DNA of 64,000 bases from Consotaella aegiceratis (GCF_036541425.1 NZ_JAZHFT010000025.1:1-64000); one strand, 5' to 3'; shown: positions 53,845 to 63,131, numbered from the stretch's first letter. Notes: generated by a model from the letters alone, not told the origin. Program-made: numbers and translations.

Positions 53845-54765
53845 TCAGACGAACACCGCCGCCGGGTGTTCCAGGCCGCCCGTCAAGAGGCCGATGATCA
53901 GCGCCACCGCCAGCGCGACGATCAATGCATCGATTCGATCCAGCAGGCCGCCGTGGCCCGGCAGGATACGCCCGGAATCCTTGACGCCAAAGCGGCGTTT
54001 TACCCACGATTCGAACAAATCACCCGCTTGGCCCACGATCGACAACAGCCCCGCCAGGAGCACGATCGAAACCGTCGTCGTGCCCGCGACCAGCCAATGA
54101 TAGCCGACGCCCAGTAAAACGCCCGCCAACAATCCGCCGACCGCTCCTGACATGGTCTTTTTGGGAGACACTTTCGGCATCAGCTTCGGGCCGCCAAATG
54201 TCCGGCCGGTGAAGTAGGCGAAGATGTCGGTCGACCAGACGACGCAGATGACGAAACCGATCGCCGCCAATCCGGTCGCGTCGACGCCGCGCAGCATGGC
54301 CGGCGGGACCGCCGTCAGTGCCGCATAGCACAGGCCGCCCAGCGCCCATCCCGCGCGCCTTGCGCGCCAATCCGCCACGATGCCGAACAACACGGCGGCA
54401 GCCATGATCCAAAACGCCGCGATCTCGAAACCGAGCACGAAGATTGCCATGGCCGCCACGAGGATCAGCCGAGCGACCTGATAAAGCGGGCCGGCGTCGG
54501 CCTTGGCGCGCGTTATGCGCGTCCATTCGTCGAACACGATGACGGCGGCGACCAGGCAGAGGATGCGAAACGCGAGACCGCCCAGGATCGTCAGACCCAG
54601 AACTGCGGCACCCAAAAGAACGGCGGAGATCAGTCGGACGCGCAGGTCGGTCCAGGACTGCCCCCGCGACGCCGAGCCCTGCACCGGCGACCCCGCCGCG
54701 AAGCTCGGCGGAGCTCGGTCGCCCTGGCGCTGCGGCTCGCTGCCGCCTCCTCCCGTCGCCAGCAT
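53845..54765 (-). CDS. cdsA: Phosphatidate cytidylyltransferase
   Basis: 306-aa integral membrane enzyme making CDP-diacylglycerol. About 35 hydrophilic N-terminal residues precede eight or so TM helices; the C-terminal signature is present as SWVKRRFGVKDSGRILPGHGGLLDRIDALI (the core reads KDSGRILPGHGG-LDR-D). 56 bp after uppS. The gap after its stop lacks the dxr gene normally found there. Confidence 0.95.
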   Translation of the reverse strand: MLATGGGGSEPQRQGDRAPPSFAAGSPVQGSASRGQSWTDLRVRLISAVLLGAAVLGLTILGGLAFRILCLVAAVIVFDEWTRITRAKADAGPLYQVARLILVAAMAIFVLGFEIAAFWIMAAAVLFGIVADWRARRAGWALGGLCYAALTAVPPAMLRGVDATGLAAIGFVICVVWSTDIFAYFTGRTFGGPKLMPKVSPKKTMSGAVGGLLAGVLLGVGYHWLVAGTTTVSIVLLAGLLSIVGQAGDLFESWVKRRFGVKDSGRILPGHGGLLDRIDALIVALAVALIIGLLTGGLEHPAAVFV

Positions 54766-54821
54766 CCGCTATCTCACCATCGGCCGAAAGACGAGATCAG
54801 CGCCTCGTCCGACGACGGAGA

Positions 54822-55538
54822 TCAAGACGCGATTTCGCATGACACGCCGCCATAGCGCCGGTCGCGCCCGGCATATTCCCGCAAGGCATCCTCGAAGGTG
54901 CGGCGATCGAAATCGGGCCAGAGGCACGGCAGGAACACGAACTCCGAATAGGCCGCCTGCCACAGCAGGAAGTTCGACAGGCGTCGTTCGCCGCTGGTGC
55001 GGATGATCAGATCGGGATCGGGGATCCCGGCAGTGTCGAGATGGGCGTCGACGCATTCCGCCGTCAGCGCATCATGCGAGATCTCGCCGGACGCCAGCTT
55101 CTCGGCGATGCGCCGCAACGCCCGTGCGACTTCGTCCCGGGCGCCATAGTTGAAGGCCACGACCAGCGTAGTCTTTTGATTGTCCCGCGTCAGGCTCTCG
55201 GCCTCCTCCAGGAGGCCGCGAATGTCCGGCTTTAGATTGTCCCGCGCACCGATGACGCGGATTCGGACGCCCTGCTTGTGCAGATCGGCGAGGTCGCGGC
55301 GGATGAAGAACTTGAGAAGTCCCATCAGCTCGTCGACTTCGTCCTGCGGACGGCGCCAGTTCTCCGACGAAAAGGCGAACAGGGTCAGGTAGGAGATGCC
55401 CAGCTCTCCGGCCGCGCGCACCGTTTCGCGCACAGCCTCGACGCCACGGCGATGGCCAGCGCTGCGCGACAACCCTCTGGCCTTGGCCCAGCGCCCATTG
55501 CCGTCCATGATGATGGCGACGTGTTGGGGAATCCGCAC
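54822..55538 (-). CDS. uppS: Isoprenyl transferase (undecaprenyl diphosphate synthase)
   Basis: 238-aa cis-prenyltransferase producing the C55 lipid carrier for cell-wall synthesis. N-terminal HVAIIMDGNGRWAKARGL has the catalytic Asp12, followed by GHRRGVEAVRETV, LTLFAFSSENWRRP, and the C-terminal LIRTSGERRLSNFLLWQAAYSEF. It starts at GTG 55538 with AGGGCG upstream, between frr and cdsA as in most alphaproteobacteria. Confidence 0.96.
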   Translation of the reverse strand: MRIPQHVAIIMDGNGRWAKARGLSRSAGHRRGVEAVRETVRAAGELGISYLTLFAFSSENWRRPQDEVDELMGLLKFFIRRDLADLHKQGVRIRVIGARDNLKPDIRGLLEEAESLTRDNQKTTLVVAFNYGARDEVARALRRIAEKLASGEISHDALTAECVDAHLDTAGIPDPDLIIRTSGERRLSNFLLWQAAYSEFVFLPCLWPDFDRRTFEDALREYAGRDRRYGGVSCEIAS

Positions 55539-55592
55539 CTAATCGCCCTCTCGTGTTCTATTCGCCGCGATGGTCGAGAATGAACCCGCCTT

Positions 55593-56150
55593 CTAGACCT
55601 GCATGATCTCGCTTTCCTTAGTGGAAAGCGTCTTGTCGATCTCGGCGATGGTGTCGTCGGTCATCTTCTGGACGCGGTCGGACATTTGCCGACTGTCGTC
55701 CTGACCGATTTCACCATCCTTCTCCATCTTCTTCAGCGTGTCCATCCCGTCGCGTCGAACATGGCGAACGGCGACGCGCGCATTTTCGGCATATTGGTGC
55801 GCGACCTTTACCAAATCCCTACGGCGCTCCTCGTTGAGCTCGGGGATCGGAACACGCAGCGTCGTTCCATCGGTAATGGGGTTGAGACCCAGGTTGCTGT
55901 CGCGAATGGCGCGCTCGACCTTGCCGACCATCGACTTGTCCCAGACGGAAACGGCGATCATGCGCGGCTCGGGCACCGAAATCGTCGCAACCTGGTTGAG
56001 CGGCATGGGGCTGCCATAGGCCTCGACGACGACGGGCTCGAGCAGGCTGGCGGAAGCGCGTCCGGTGCGTAGACCGGACAGGTCGCCGTGAAACGAGGAA
56101 ACGGCGCCTTCCATCCTGCGGTTCAGTGCCTTGAAGTCGAAATCAGTCAT
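55593..56150 (-). CDS. frr: Ribosome recycling factor
   Basis: 185-aa tRNA-mimic that splits post-termination ribosomes with EF-G. The sequence has the family length and motifs: N-terminal helix, LRTGRASASLLEPVVVEAYGSPMPLNQ (core RTGRAS...YG), the PLNQVATISVPEPR strand, VPIPELNEERRRDLVK, and the C-terminal helical bundle. 49 bp after pyrH in the rpsB-tsf-pyrH-frr block. Confidence 0.97.
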   Translation of the reverse strand: MTDFDFKALNRRMEGAVSSFHGDLSGLRTGRASASLLEPVVVEAYGSPMPLNQVATISVPEPRMIAVSVWDKSMVGKVERAIRDSNLGLNPITDGTTLRVPIPELNEERRRDLVKVAHQYAENARVAVRHVRRDGMDTLKKMEKDGEIGQDDSRQMSDRVQKMTDDTIAEIDKTLSTKESEIMQV

Positions 56151-56199
56151 GGTCTTTTTCCTTCCCTCGAGCGTCGCCCGGAATCAGTCGAAACGAAAA

Positions 56200-56919
56200 T
56201 CAGTCCGAAACGATGGTTGCGAGGCCGCCACCTTTCAGGATCCGGGCGAACTCTCCCTGTTGGTGGATAGAGAAGACAACGATCGGAATGCCGTTGTCGC
56301 GGGCCAGCGCGATGGCCGCCACATCCATGATCGCCAGCCCCTGGCTCAGAACCTGCTCATGGGTGAGCGCATCATAGCGCTCGGCCGCCGGATTTTTCTT
56401 GGGATCGTCGCTGTAGATGCCGTCGACCTGCGTTCCCTTGAACAGCGCGTCCGCGCCCATTTCGGCGGCGCGCAAGGCGGCGGCGGAGTCGGTGGTGAAG
56501 AACGGATTGCCGGTGCCGCCGGCAAAGATCACCACGCGCCCGGCGCTGGCATGCGCGAGCGCCGCGCGCTGTGAGAAGCTTTCGCAGATCTCCGGCATGG
56601 CGATGGCCGACAGGACGATCGCGTCCACACCGAGCTTGATCAGAGAAGTGCGCAACGCCAGCGCGTTGATCACGGTGGCGAGCATGCCCATGTGGTCGCC
56701 CGTCACCCGATCGCCGCCCTTGGAGGCGACCGCGACGCCGCGAAAGATGTTGCCGCCGCCGATGACGATGGAGATGTCCACGCCGAGCCGATGAACCTCG
56801 GCGATATCGCCTGCGATCCGATCGGCGACGGTGACGTCGATGCCGAAGCCCTGGTGGCCCATCAGGGCCTCGCCGGAAACCTTGAGAAGGACACGCTTGT
56901 AGCGAAGTTCCGCCGTCAT
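56200..56919 (-). CDS. pyrH: UMP kinase
   Basis: 239-aa hexameric kinase of the amino-acid-kinase fold, phosphorylating UMP. N-terminal RVLLKVSGEALMG, VIGGGNIFRGV, GGTGNPFFTTDSAAALRA and DGIYSDDPKKNP motifs are present. It starts at ATG 56919, 89 bp after tsf and behind a strong terminator hairpin, so pyrH-frr may have its own promoter in addition to readthrough. Confidence 0.97.
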   Translation of the reverse strand: MTAELRYKRVLLKVSGEALMGHQGFGIDVTVADRIAGDIAEVHRLGVDISIVIGGGNIFRGVAVASKGGDRVTGDHMGMLATVINALALRTSLIKLGVDAIVLSAIAMPEICESFSQRAALAHASAGRVVIFAGGTGNPFFTTDSAAALRAAEMGADALFKGTQVDGIYSDDPKKNPAAERYDALTHEQVLSQGLAIMDVAAIALARDNGIPIVVFSIHQQGEFARILKGGGLATIVSD

Positions 56920-56956
56920 GCTTCACCTTGTCCAGTGCCGGCTTGCGATACAATAA

Positions 56957-56983
56957 GGGCGCCCGATTGTCACGCGGGCGCCC
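56957..56983 (-). terminator. tsf terminator
   Basis: A perfect 9-bp stem GGGCGCCCG/CGGGCGCCC with a 9-nt loop, followed by TTATTGT on the minus strand, 26 bp after the tsf stop codon. Confidence 0.7.
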
Positions 56984-57008
56984 AGCGCAGTTCGGTTCGA
57001 GCTACCGG

Positions 57009-57935
57009 TTACTTCTTGCCGGCAGCCGCGGCAACCTCGGCCGCGAAATCGCTCTCTTCCCGCTCGATGCCTTCACCCAGGGCAAACCGGATGAAGCCGG
57101 TGATCTTGGCCGGAGCGCCGAACTCCTTTTCGGCCTCGGCGAGCGCCTTTTCCACCGTCAGGTCCGGGTTGATGACGAAGTTCTGCTTCAGGAGGACCAC
57201 CTCCTCGTAGAACTTGCGCATACGTCCCTCGACCATCTTCTCGATGATGGTGTCCGGCTTGCCGGAGGCGCGGGCCTGGTCCGCAAAGATCGCCTTTTCG
57301 CGTTCGGCCGTCGCGGAATCGACATCCTCCGCCGTCAGGGCGAGCGGATTGGTCGCAGCGACATGCATCGCCACCTGGCGCCCGAACTGGGTCAGAGCGT
57401 TCTTGTCGCCAGCCGATTCGAGCGCGACGAGCACGCCCATCTTGCCGAGGCCCTCCGCCACCTGATTGTGGACGTAGGTCGCAACCACGCCTTCGCCGAC
57501 GCTCAGCATCGCCGCGCGGCGCAGCCCCATGTTCTCGCCGATCGTGGCGATCGCATCGCGAACCACGTCGGCGACCGTCTTGGAGCCGCCGGGATAGGTC
57601 GCCGCGGCCACAGCCTCGGTCGAACCGTCCGTCTCCAGACCGGCATGGGCGATGTCGCGAACCAAACCCTGGAAGGCGTCGTTGCGCGCCACGAAGTCTG
57701 TCTCGGAGTTGACCTCGACGACGATCGCCTTGCTGTCGCCCGATGCGACGCCGACCAGCCCTTCGGCCGCCGTACGGCCCGACTTCTTGTCGGCCTTGGC
57801 GATGCCCTTCTTGCGCAGCCAGTCGATTGCGGCCTCCATGTCGCCACCGGTCTCGGTGAGCGCGGCCTTGCAATCCATCATTCCCGCGCCGGTCTTCTCG
57901 CGCAGCTCCTTAACCGTCGAAGCAGAAATGCTCAT
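57009..57935 (-). CDS. tsf: Elongation factor Ts
   Basis: 308-aa nucleotide exchange factor of EF-Tu. N-terminal UBA-like region (VKELREKTGAGMMDCKAALTE), the TDFVARNDAF motif that contacts EF-Tu, and the dimerisation/C-terminal domains are complete. It lies 124 bp downstream of rpsB with a small hairpin in between. ATG 57935 has the family start MSISASTVKELR. Confidence 0.97.
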   Translation of the reverse strand: MSISASTVKELREKTGAGMMDCKAALTETGGDMEAAIDWLRKKGIAKADKKSGRTAAEGLVGVASGDSKAIVVEVNSETDFVARNDAFQGLVRDIAHAGLETDGSTEAVAAATYPGGSKTVADVVRDAIATIGENMGLRRAAMLSVGEGVVATYVHNQVAEGLGKMGVLVALESAGDKNALTQFGRQVAMHVAATNPLALTAEDVDSATAEREKAIFADQARASGKPDTIIEKMVEGRMRKFYEEVVLLKQNFVINPDLTVEKALAEAEKEFGAPAKITGFIRFALGEGIEREESDFAAEVAAAAGKK

Positions 57936-57959
57936 GACCTAGACCTTCTTTCATCAAGA

Positions 57960-57984
57960 GGCGCACACTCCGGAGAGGTGCGCC
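57960..57984 (-). terminator. Hairpin between rpsB and tsf (weak attenuator candidate)
   Basis: A perfect 7-bp stem GGCGCAC/GTGCGCC with an 11-nt loop, 25-49 bp upstream of the tsf start. No T run follows, so it could attenuate, be a processing site, or have no function. Confidence 0.35.
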
Positions 57985-58059
57985 AGGGATATGACACAGG
58001 GATGAAACGCATCCGATCCGATGCCGTCGTCGACGGAGCCGAAGACGGCGAATGGGCGA

Positions 58060-58920
58060 TCAGCTCGCCGCCGCCTCTTCGGTAGCGGCCGGTGCCTCTT
58101 CGGTGGCAGCCGGGGTTTCTGCCGCAGCCTGATCCGCAGCGGCCGCCTCTTCCGACACGATCGGCGCTTCTTCCATGGCCGGCTCGACCGGAGCCTCTTC
58201 CATCGCGCCGATGTCAACGCCCAGGGCGCCCTGCTGGCGTGCGATGCCGTCGATGGCCGCCTTGGCGATCAGGTCGCAATAGAGCGTGATCGCGCGAGCC
58301 GCATCGTCATTGCCCGGAATCGGGTAATCGATGCGCGCCGGATCGCAGTTCGAGTCGACGACGGCAACCACCGGAATGCGCAGCCGCTTGGCTTCGTCGA
58401 TGGCGATCGATTCCTTGTTGGTATCGATCACGAAGATCATGTCGGGCACCGAGCCCATGTCGCGGATGCCGCCGAGAGCACGTTCGAGCTTGTCGCGCTC
58501 GCGCTGCAGCGTCAGGCGCTCCTTCTTGGTGAAGCCCTGCGCCTCGCCGGCGAGCAACTCGTCGAGCTTGCGCAGCCGCTGGATCGAGTGCGAAATCGTC
58601 TTCCAGTTGGTCAGCATGCCGCCGAGCCAACGGGCGTTGACGAAGTACTGGGCCGAGCGCTGTGCCGCTTCGGCGACGATCTCGGAAGCCTGACGCTTGG
58701 TACCGACGAAGAGAACGCGGCCACCCGAGGCTACGGTGTCGCTGACCGCCTGGAGCGCCTGGTGCAGCATCGGCACCGTCTGGGCCAGATCCAGGATGTG
58801 GATGTTGTTGCGCGCGCCGAAGATGAACGGCGACATCTTCGGGTTCCAGCGGTGGGTCTGGTGGCCGAAGTGAACGCCGGCTTCCAGAAGCTGGCGCATG
58901 GAATAGTCTGGCAGAGCCAT
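58060..58920 (-). CDS. rpsB: 30S ribosomal protein S2
   Basis: 286-aa ribosomal protein S2. The family N-terminus (MALPDYSMRQLLEAGVHFGHQTHRWNPKM begins MALPDYSMRQLLEAG), KRQASEIVAEAA and VVDSNCDPARIDYPIPGNDDA are complete. About 45 residues rich in Ala and Glu follow the core, longer than the E. coli protein but common in rhizobia. ATG at 58920 follows AAAGGA. The 191-bp leader to eipB must hold the r-protein promoter. Confidence 0.97.
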   Translation of the reverse strand: MALPDYSMRQLLEAGVHFGHQTHRWNPKMSPFIFGARNNIHILDLAQTVPMLHQALQAVSDTVASGGRVLFVGTKRQASEIVAEAAQRSAQYFVNARWLGGMLTNWKTISHSIQRLRKLDELLAGEAQGFTKKERLTLQRERDKLERALGGIRDMGSVPDMIFVIDTNKESIAIDEAKRLRIPVVAVVDSNCDPARIDYPIPGNDDAARAITLYCDLIAKAAIDGIARQQGALGVDIGAMEEAPVEPAMEEAPIVSEEAAAADQAAAETPAATEEAPAATEEAAAS

Positions 58921-59111
58921 CGATGGTGTCCTTTACCGGTTAAGCCTCCACGGATCGAAGCGGCCGGATGCCGCCACCGGTGGGATAGTCGCCATCAGGC
59001 GTCGATCCCGGTCTCCGTGTGTGGAATGGCGCGCCCCTTACACCATCAATCGCCAATGGGCAAGGACGCGGCCGCTGATATGGCGATGGAAAGCCGGTTT
59101 GAAAAGGGCGG

Positions 59112-59987
59112 CTACGGGCAGGCCGGCGCGTCGAGATAATCCAGCGTCGAGAGACCGCCCTCGAGGGCGTAGCTGCCATAGTCCAGCAGGAGTTCGTCCG
59201 ACACGCCGTTTTCGTAGAGCCGGTAGGCGGTCCGAAAGATCGGCATCCCGTCCTCGTTGCTGTCGGCGGAATAGTAGGATTCGCTGACGCGCCAGGATTT
59301 CAGGCCGGCAAGCGCGGACCGTATGGCCTGCTTGCCCTTGGCGTCGCCGCCGTCGGGCTTCGTCTGAGCCGTCGCCTGCTTGCTGTCCGGCTTGGGGCCG
59401 GACCGGCCCGCCGTTTCGGCATCGCGCGTGGCGTCCGGGATGATGATCGCGGTGCTGGTCAGCAGCTGATTGGCATCCTGGTCTCCGTCGAAGATCGGCA
59501 CCTCGACGATACGGCGTCCCATCTCGGCCTGCTCGATCAGTTCGACCGTATGCTTCATCGGAAACACCGACAGCGGCAGCTCGAAAGTCTGCGCCGCAGG
59601 CTCCTCCAGCTCGACGCGTGTTGCATTGCCGTCGTTCACCGCTTCGCCCTTCGTCACCGAATGCTGCACGCCGTCCACGAAGGCCTGTGTGGTGAACTCG
59701 AAACGGTCGCCCGCCATGGTCTCTCGCGAGGTCGTCCGCTGATCGGTGAGAATCATCTCCTGATCCTCGACGAATCTTGCGACGAAACGGTAGTTCAGGT
59801 CGAAGTGGTCGCAGCTGTTGTGCAGTTCGAGCGCGATCCGGCCTTGTGCGTCGATGATGTCCTGACCCTGCTGCGCCAGCGTCAGGTCGTAGACGGCCCG
59901 GTGCGAGGCGATCGCCGGCCCCGCGCTGGCCGCCGACGGAACGAGCATCGAGACCAGGGCGGCCGGAAGAACGAAACGAGGCGGCAT
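59112..59987 (-). CDS. eipB: Cell envelope integrity protein EipB (DUF1849)
   Basis: 291-aa periplasmic protein with a signal peptide (PRFVLPAALVSMLVPSAASA, cleavage before GPAI). The mature part begins ASHRAVYDLTLAQ and ends ...DAPACP; the Cys at about 59 (HNSCDHF) and the penultimate Cys match the disulfide of Brucella EipB, whose beta-spiral fold supports envelope integrity. A polar, Lys/Gln/Asp-rich insert lies around residues 200-225. The ATG at 59987 directly starts the signal peptide. Same strand as rpsB; divergent from the ridA-like gene. Confidence 0.88.
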   Translation of the reverse strand: MPPRFVLPAALVSMLVPSAASAGPAIASHRAVYDLTLAQQGQDIIDAQGRIALELHNSCDHFDLNYRFVARFVEDQEMILTDQRTTSRETMAGDRFEFTTQAFVDGVQHSVTKGEAVNDGNATRVELEEPAAQTFELPLSVFPMKHTVELIEQAEMGRRIVEVPIFDGDQDANQLLTSTAIIIPDATRDAETAGRSGPKPDSKQATAQTKPDGGDAKGKQAIRSALAGLKSWRVSESYYSADSNEDGMPIFRTAYRLYENGVSDELLLDYGSYALEGGLSTLDYLDAPACP

Positions 59988-60085
59988 GCGATGCAATTTC
60001 CTTCGAATGCGAGCGGCCGACAGGCGACCGAAGACCCGACAACGTGCTAACACGCAATCCCAACGATCGGAACGAGGGAAATGGA

Positions 60086-60550
60086 ATGACCGACAGCATC
60101 GAAGATCGTCTCGCGTCCTGTGGTGTCGAGCTGCCACAGGCGGCTGCCCCGGCCGCGAACTACGTGGCCGCCATCACGTTCGGCCGGACACTGCAGCTAT
60201 CCGGTCAACTTCCGATGGAAGCCGGGCAGCTCGCCGTCACCGGAAAGCTCGGGGCCGGCGTCTCTCTCGAAGAGGGCCAGCGCGCCGCCCGCCTATGCGC
60301 CATCAACATCCTCGCCCAGGTCAAGGCGGCGCTCGATGGCTTCGACCGTGTCCAGCGCTTGCTCAAGCTGTCGGTCTTCGTCGCCAGCGCGCCGGAGTTC
60401 GTCGAGCAGCACAAGGTGGCCAACGGCGCCTCGGATTTCCTGGTGGAGATTCTCGGCGACAAGGGCCGCCATGCCCGTTCGGCCGTTGGCGTTCCGGCTC
60501 TGCCGCTCGACGCTGCGGTCGAAATCGAAGCGTTGTTCGAGGTCGACTGA
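60086..60550 (+). CDS. RidA family protein (YjgF/YER057c/UK114)
   Basis: 154-aa member of the Rid superfamily of enamine/imine deaminases. The core runs from ANYVAAITFGRTLQLSGQLP to the C-terminal RSAVGVPALPLDAAVEIEALFEV, and the conserved Arg of RidA-type active sites is likely the one in HARSAVGV. This longer, roughly 150-aa form (YjgH/TdcF-like branch) is often next to a glycerophosphodiesterase, as here. ATG 60086 follows GAGGGAA; an upstream frame adds non-family residues. Confidence 0.88.
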   Translation: MTDSIEDRLASCGVELPQAAAPAANYVAAITFGRTLQLSGQLPMEAGQLAVTGKLGAGVSLEEGQRAARLCAINILAQVKAALDGFDRVQRLLKLSVFVASAPEFVEQHKVANGASDFLVEILGDKGRHARSAVGVPALPLDAAVEIEALFEVD

Positions 60551-60551
60551 C

Positions 60552-61286
60552 ATGTCGGCCGCCTTCAAAGGCTCGCTCGACTTTCTGACCCGGCGGCCGA
60601 TCGCCCATCGTGGGCTGCACGATGGCAACCAGACCGTCTGGGAAAACACCATGTCGGCGTTTCGGGCTGCGCGCGATGCCGGCTTCGGGATCGAATGCGA
60701 CGTTCACCTGTCGGCCGACGACGTCCCCGTCGTTTTCCATGATAGCACGCTCGACCGCGTGACCAACGAAACGGGGCGGCTCTGCGACCGGACGGCGGGC
60801 GAACTCGCCAAGATCGCCGTGGGCGGCACGGCCGATCACATCCCCTCCTTGACCGATCTTCTGGACCTCGTTGCCGGCGCCGTGCCGCTGGTCATCGAGA
60901 TGAAGAGCGACAGCGCCACCAACGATGCCCATTTCCTGGCGACGCTCCTGCCGCTCGTCGCCGGCTATGGCGGCCCGCTGGCGTTGATGTCGTTCGACGA
61001 GGGGCTGATTGCCCAGGCGCTCGCCGCGCACCCGCCCTGCCCCATCGGGCTCACGGCGGAGGGAACGGCGCCGGCGGAATTTGCCCGCCATCGCCGGGTG
61101 TTCGAACGCGGCTGCTCCTTCGTTTCCTACAACGTCCATCATCTGCCGAACCCATTCATCTCCTGGGTTCGCGACGATGAGAAGCTGCCGGTCATCTGCT
61201 GGACCGTCCGCACGCCGCAGGACGTGGCCGTGAGCAATGCCCATGCCGACCAGATGACGTTCGAGGGCTTACGGCCCGGGCCCTGA
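60552..61286 (+). CDS. Glycerophosphodiester phosphodiesterase family protein
   Basis: 244-aa TIM-barrel (GDPD) enzyme hydrolysing glycerophosphodiesters to glycerol 3-phosphate and an alcohol. N-terminal AHRGLHDG and the metal-binding ENTMSAFRAARDAGFGIECDVHLS (key residues E, E, D) and VVFHDSTLDRVT are all intact; MSFDEGLI and WTVRTPQDV are the later barrel motifs. No signal peptide, so cytoplasmic. It starts one base after the ridA-like stop, giving an operon. Confidence 0.92.
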   Translation: MSAAFKGSLDFLTRRPIAHRGLHDGNQTVWENTMSAFRAARDAGFGIECDVHLSADDVPVVFHDSTLDRVTNETGRLCDRTAGELAKIAVGGTADHIPSLTDLLDLVAGAVPLVIEMKSDSATNDAHFLATLLPLVAGYGGPLALMSFDEGLIAQALAAHPPCPIGLTAEGTAPAEFARHRRVFERGCSFVSYNVHHLPNPFISWVRDDEKLPVICWTVRTPQDVAVSNAHADQMTFEGLRPGP

Positions 61287-61362
61287 GCCTCATCCCATCG
61301 CGGCGCTGCAGTGCAACAGGTTGTGACTTGCCCGCTGCTTCGGCAGCGGTAGCTTGCTCTTG

Positions 61363-62598
61363 ATGAAGACAGATCAATCTTCCACAGCCGCCGACGGATC
61401 CTCCGATGGTGTCCTGTCGGTGCGCGTTGCCGACAAGATCGCCGACATTTCCGCCGAAACATGGGATCGGATGGCCGCCACCTCGCCGGCGGGGTCCTGC
61501 CACGGGCGGCCGGACAATCCGTTCGTACAGCACGCCTTTCTGGCGTCGCTGGAGGATAGCGGCTGCGTCGGGCGTCGCGCAGGATGGCTGCCTCAGCACC
61601 TGATCCTGGAACGCGGCGACGGAACGCCGATCGCGCTCGCTCCCGCCTATCTGAAGACCCACAGCCAGGGCGAATATGTCTTCGACTGGGGTTGGGCCGA
61701 CGCCTTCGAGCGGGCGGGCGGGCGCTATTATCCGAAACTGCAGATCTCGGTGCCCTTTACTCCGGCGACGGGGCCGCGCCTGCTGGTCGGCAGCGAGCCC
61801 GACGCCGAGTTTCGCCGGCTGGCGCTCTGCGAGGGGATCAAGGCCTATACCGGCAAGCTCGGGCTTTCATCGGCCCATGCCACATTCCTGACGCCCGACG
61901 ATCTTGCCGCCATGCGGTCGCGCGACTTCCTGCACCGGACCGACAAGCAGTTCCACTTCGTCAATCGCGGCTATGCGTCCTATGACGACTTCCTCGCCAC
62001 TCTGACCTCGCGCAAACGCAAGGCACTGAAGAAGGAGCGACGCGAGGCGCTGGCCGACGGCATCGACGTCGAATGGCTGACTGGCAAGGACCTGACGGAG
62101 GCCGCCTGGGATGCCTTCTTCGAGTTCTACATGGATACCGGCAGCCGCAAATGGGGCAGCCCCTACCTCAACCGCCGCTTCTTCAGCATCGTCGGCGAGC
62201 GGATGGGCGACCAGATCCTGCTGGTGATGGCGCGGCATGCCGGACGCTATGTGGCCGGCGCCCTCAACTTCGTCGGCCGCGACACCATCTACGGTCGCTA
62301 TTGGGGCTGCGTCGAGGACCACCCGTTCCTGCATTTCGAGCTCTGCTACCATCAGGCCATCGACTACGCGATCGCCAACAAGCTGGCGCTGGTGGAGGCC
62401 GGTGCGCAGGGCGAGCACAAGCTGGCTCGCGGCTATGAGCCGGTGACCACACACTCCGCCCACTATATCGAGCATCCCGGCCTGCGCGCCGCGATCGAGG
62501 ACTATCTGGAGCGCGAGCGCGAGGACATCGCGGACCTCACCGATAGTCTCGGCGAACATACCCCATACCGGAAAGGCAACGGCGACCAGGAGGGCTGA
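61363..62598 (+). CDS. GNAT/FemAB-like peptidogalycan recognition protein (DUF482)
   Basis: 411-aa protein of the DUF482 family, with an acyl-transferase (GNAT)-like C-terminal half (ILLVMARHAGRYVAGALNFVGRDTIYGRYWG begins with VMARHAGRYVAGAL) and motifs LAPAYLKTHSQGEYVFDWGWADAF and GAQGEHKLARGY. Function is unproven; the fold suggests transfer of an acyl/aminoacyl group. The ATG at 61363 was chosen over a TTG three codons upstream. It lies 76 bp after the GDPD gene and 66 bp before the HIT gene. Confidence 0.88.
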   Translation: MKTDQSSTAADGSSDGVLSVRVADKIADISAETWDRMAATSPAGSCHGRPDNPFVQHAFLASLEDSGCVGRRAGWLPQHLILERGDGTPIALAPAYLKTHSQGEYVFDWGWADAFERAGGRYYPKLQISVPFTPATGPRLLVGSEPDAEFRRLALCEGIKAYTGKLGLSSAHATFLTPDDLAAMRSRDFLHRTDKQFHFVNRGYASYDDFLATLTSRKRKALKKERREALADGIDVEWLTGKDLTEAAWDAFFEFYMDTGSRKWGSPYLNRRFFSIVGERMGDQILLVMARHAGRYVAGALNFVGRDTIYGRYWGCVEDHPFLHFELCYHQAIDYAIANKLALVEAGAQGEHKLARGYEPVTTHSAHYIEHPGLRAAIEDYLEREREDIADLTDSLGEHTPYRKGNGDQEG

Positions 62599-62664
62599 GC
62601 CCTGGCCTGTGCGGCCACGAACGCCTAGACTTGGGGCTCACAGGCACCAACCGGACGATTTCCC

Positions 62665-63087
62665 ATGCAGACCTATGACGACGGCAACATCTTCGCGAAA
62701 ATCCTGCGCGGCGAAATCCCGAGCCACAAGCTCTATGAGGACGATGCGGCGCTGGCCGTCATGGACGTGATGCCGCAGTCCGAGGGCCACTGCCTGGTGA
62801 TTCCCAAAGCCCCGTCGCGCAACATGCTCGACGCCTCCGACGAGACGCTGGCCCGGGTCATGCCGGTCGTCGCCAAACTCGCGCGGGCGGCCAAGACAGC
62901 GTTTGAGGCCGATGGCGTCTTCGTCTGCCAATTCAACGAGGAGCCGGCGGGCCAGACGGTCTTCCACCTGCACTTCCATGTGATTCCTCGCTACGCGGGG
63001 GTGGACTTGAAGAAGCACGGCGGCGGCATGGCCGACAACGACATGCTGGCCGAGCAGGCCGAGAAGATCCGGCAGGCGCTGGCCTGA
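62665..63087 (+). CDS. HIT family nucleotide-binding protein
   Basis: 140-aa Hint-type histidine-triad protein. The triad HLHFHVIP (residues about 100-107) and the N-terminal NIFAKILRGEIPSHKLYEDD are clear. Members hydrolyse adenosine phosphoramidates or AppppA; the physiological substrate is unknown. The DUF482-HIT pairing is typical of rhizobia. ATG at 62665. Confidence 0.92.
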   Translation: MQTYDDGNIFAKILRGEIPSHKLYEDDAALAVMDVMPQSEGHCLVIPKAPSRNMLDASDETLARVMPVVAKLARAAKTAFEADGVFVCQFNEEPAGQTVFHLHFHVIPRYAGVDLKKHGGGMADNDMLAEQAEKIRQALA

Positions 63088-63131
63088 GCCGTTTCCGGGG
63101 CCTCCGATCCCGCCTCAGACGATGGTCCCGA

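Noticed and set aside
58921..59111. A structured r-protein leader upstream of rpsB
   Set aside because: No recognisable ribosomal-protein leader motif or strong conserved-looking hairpin could be defined by eye.
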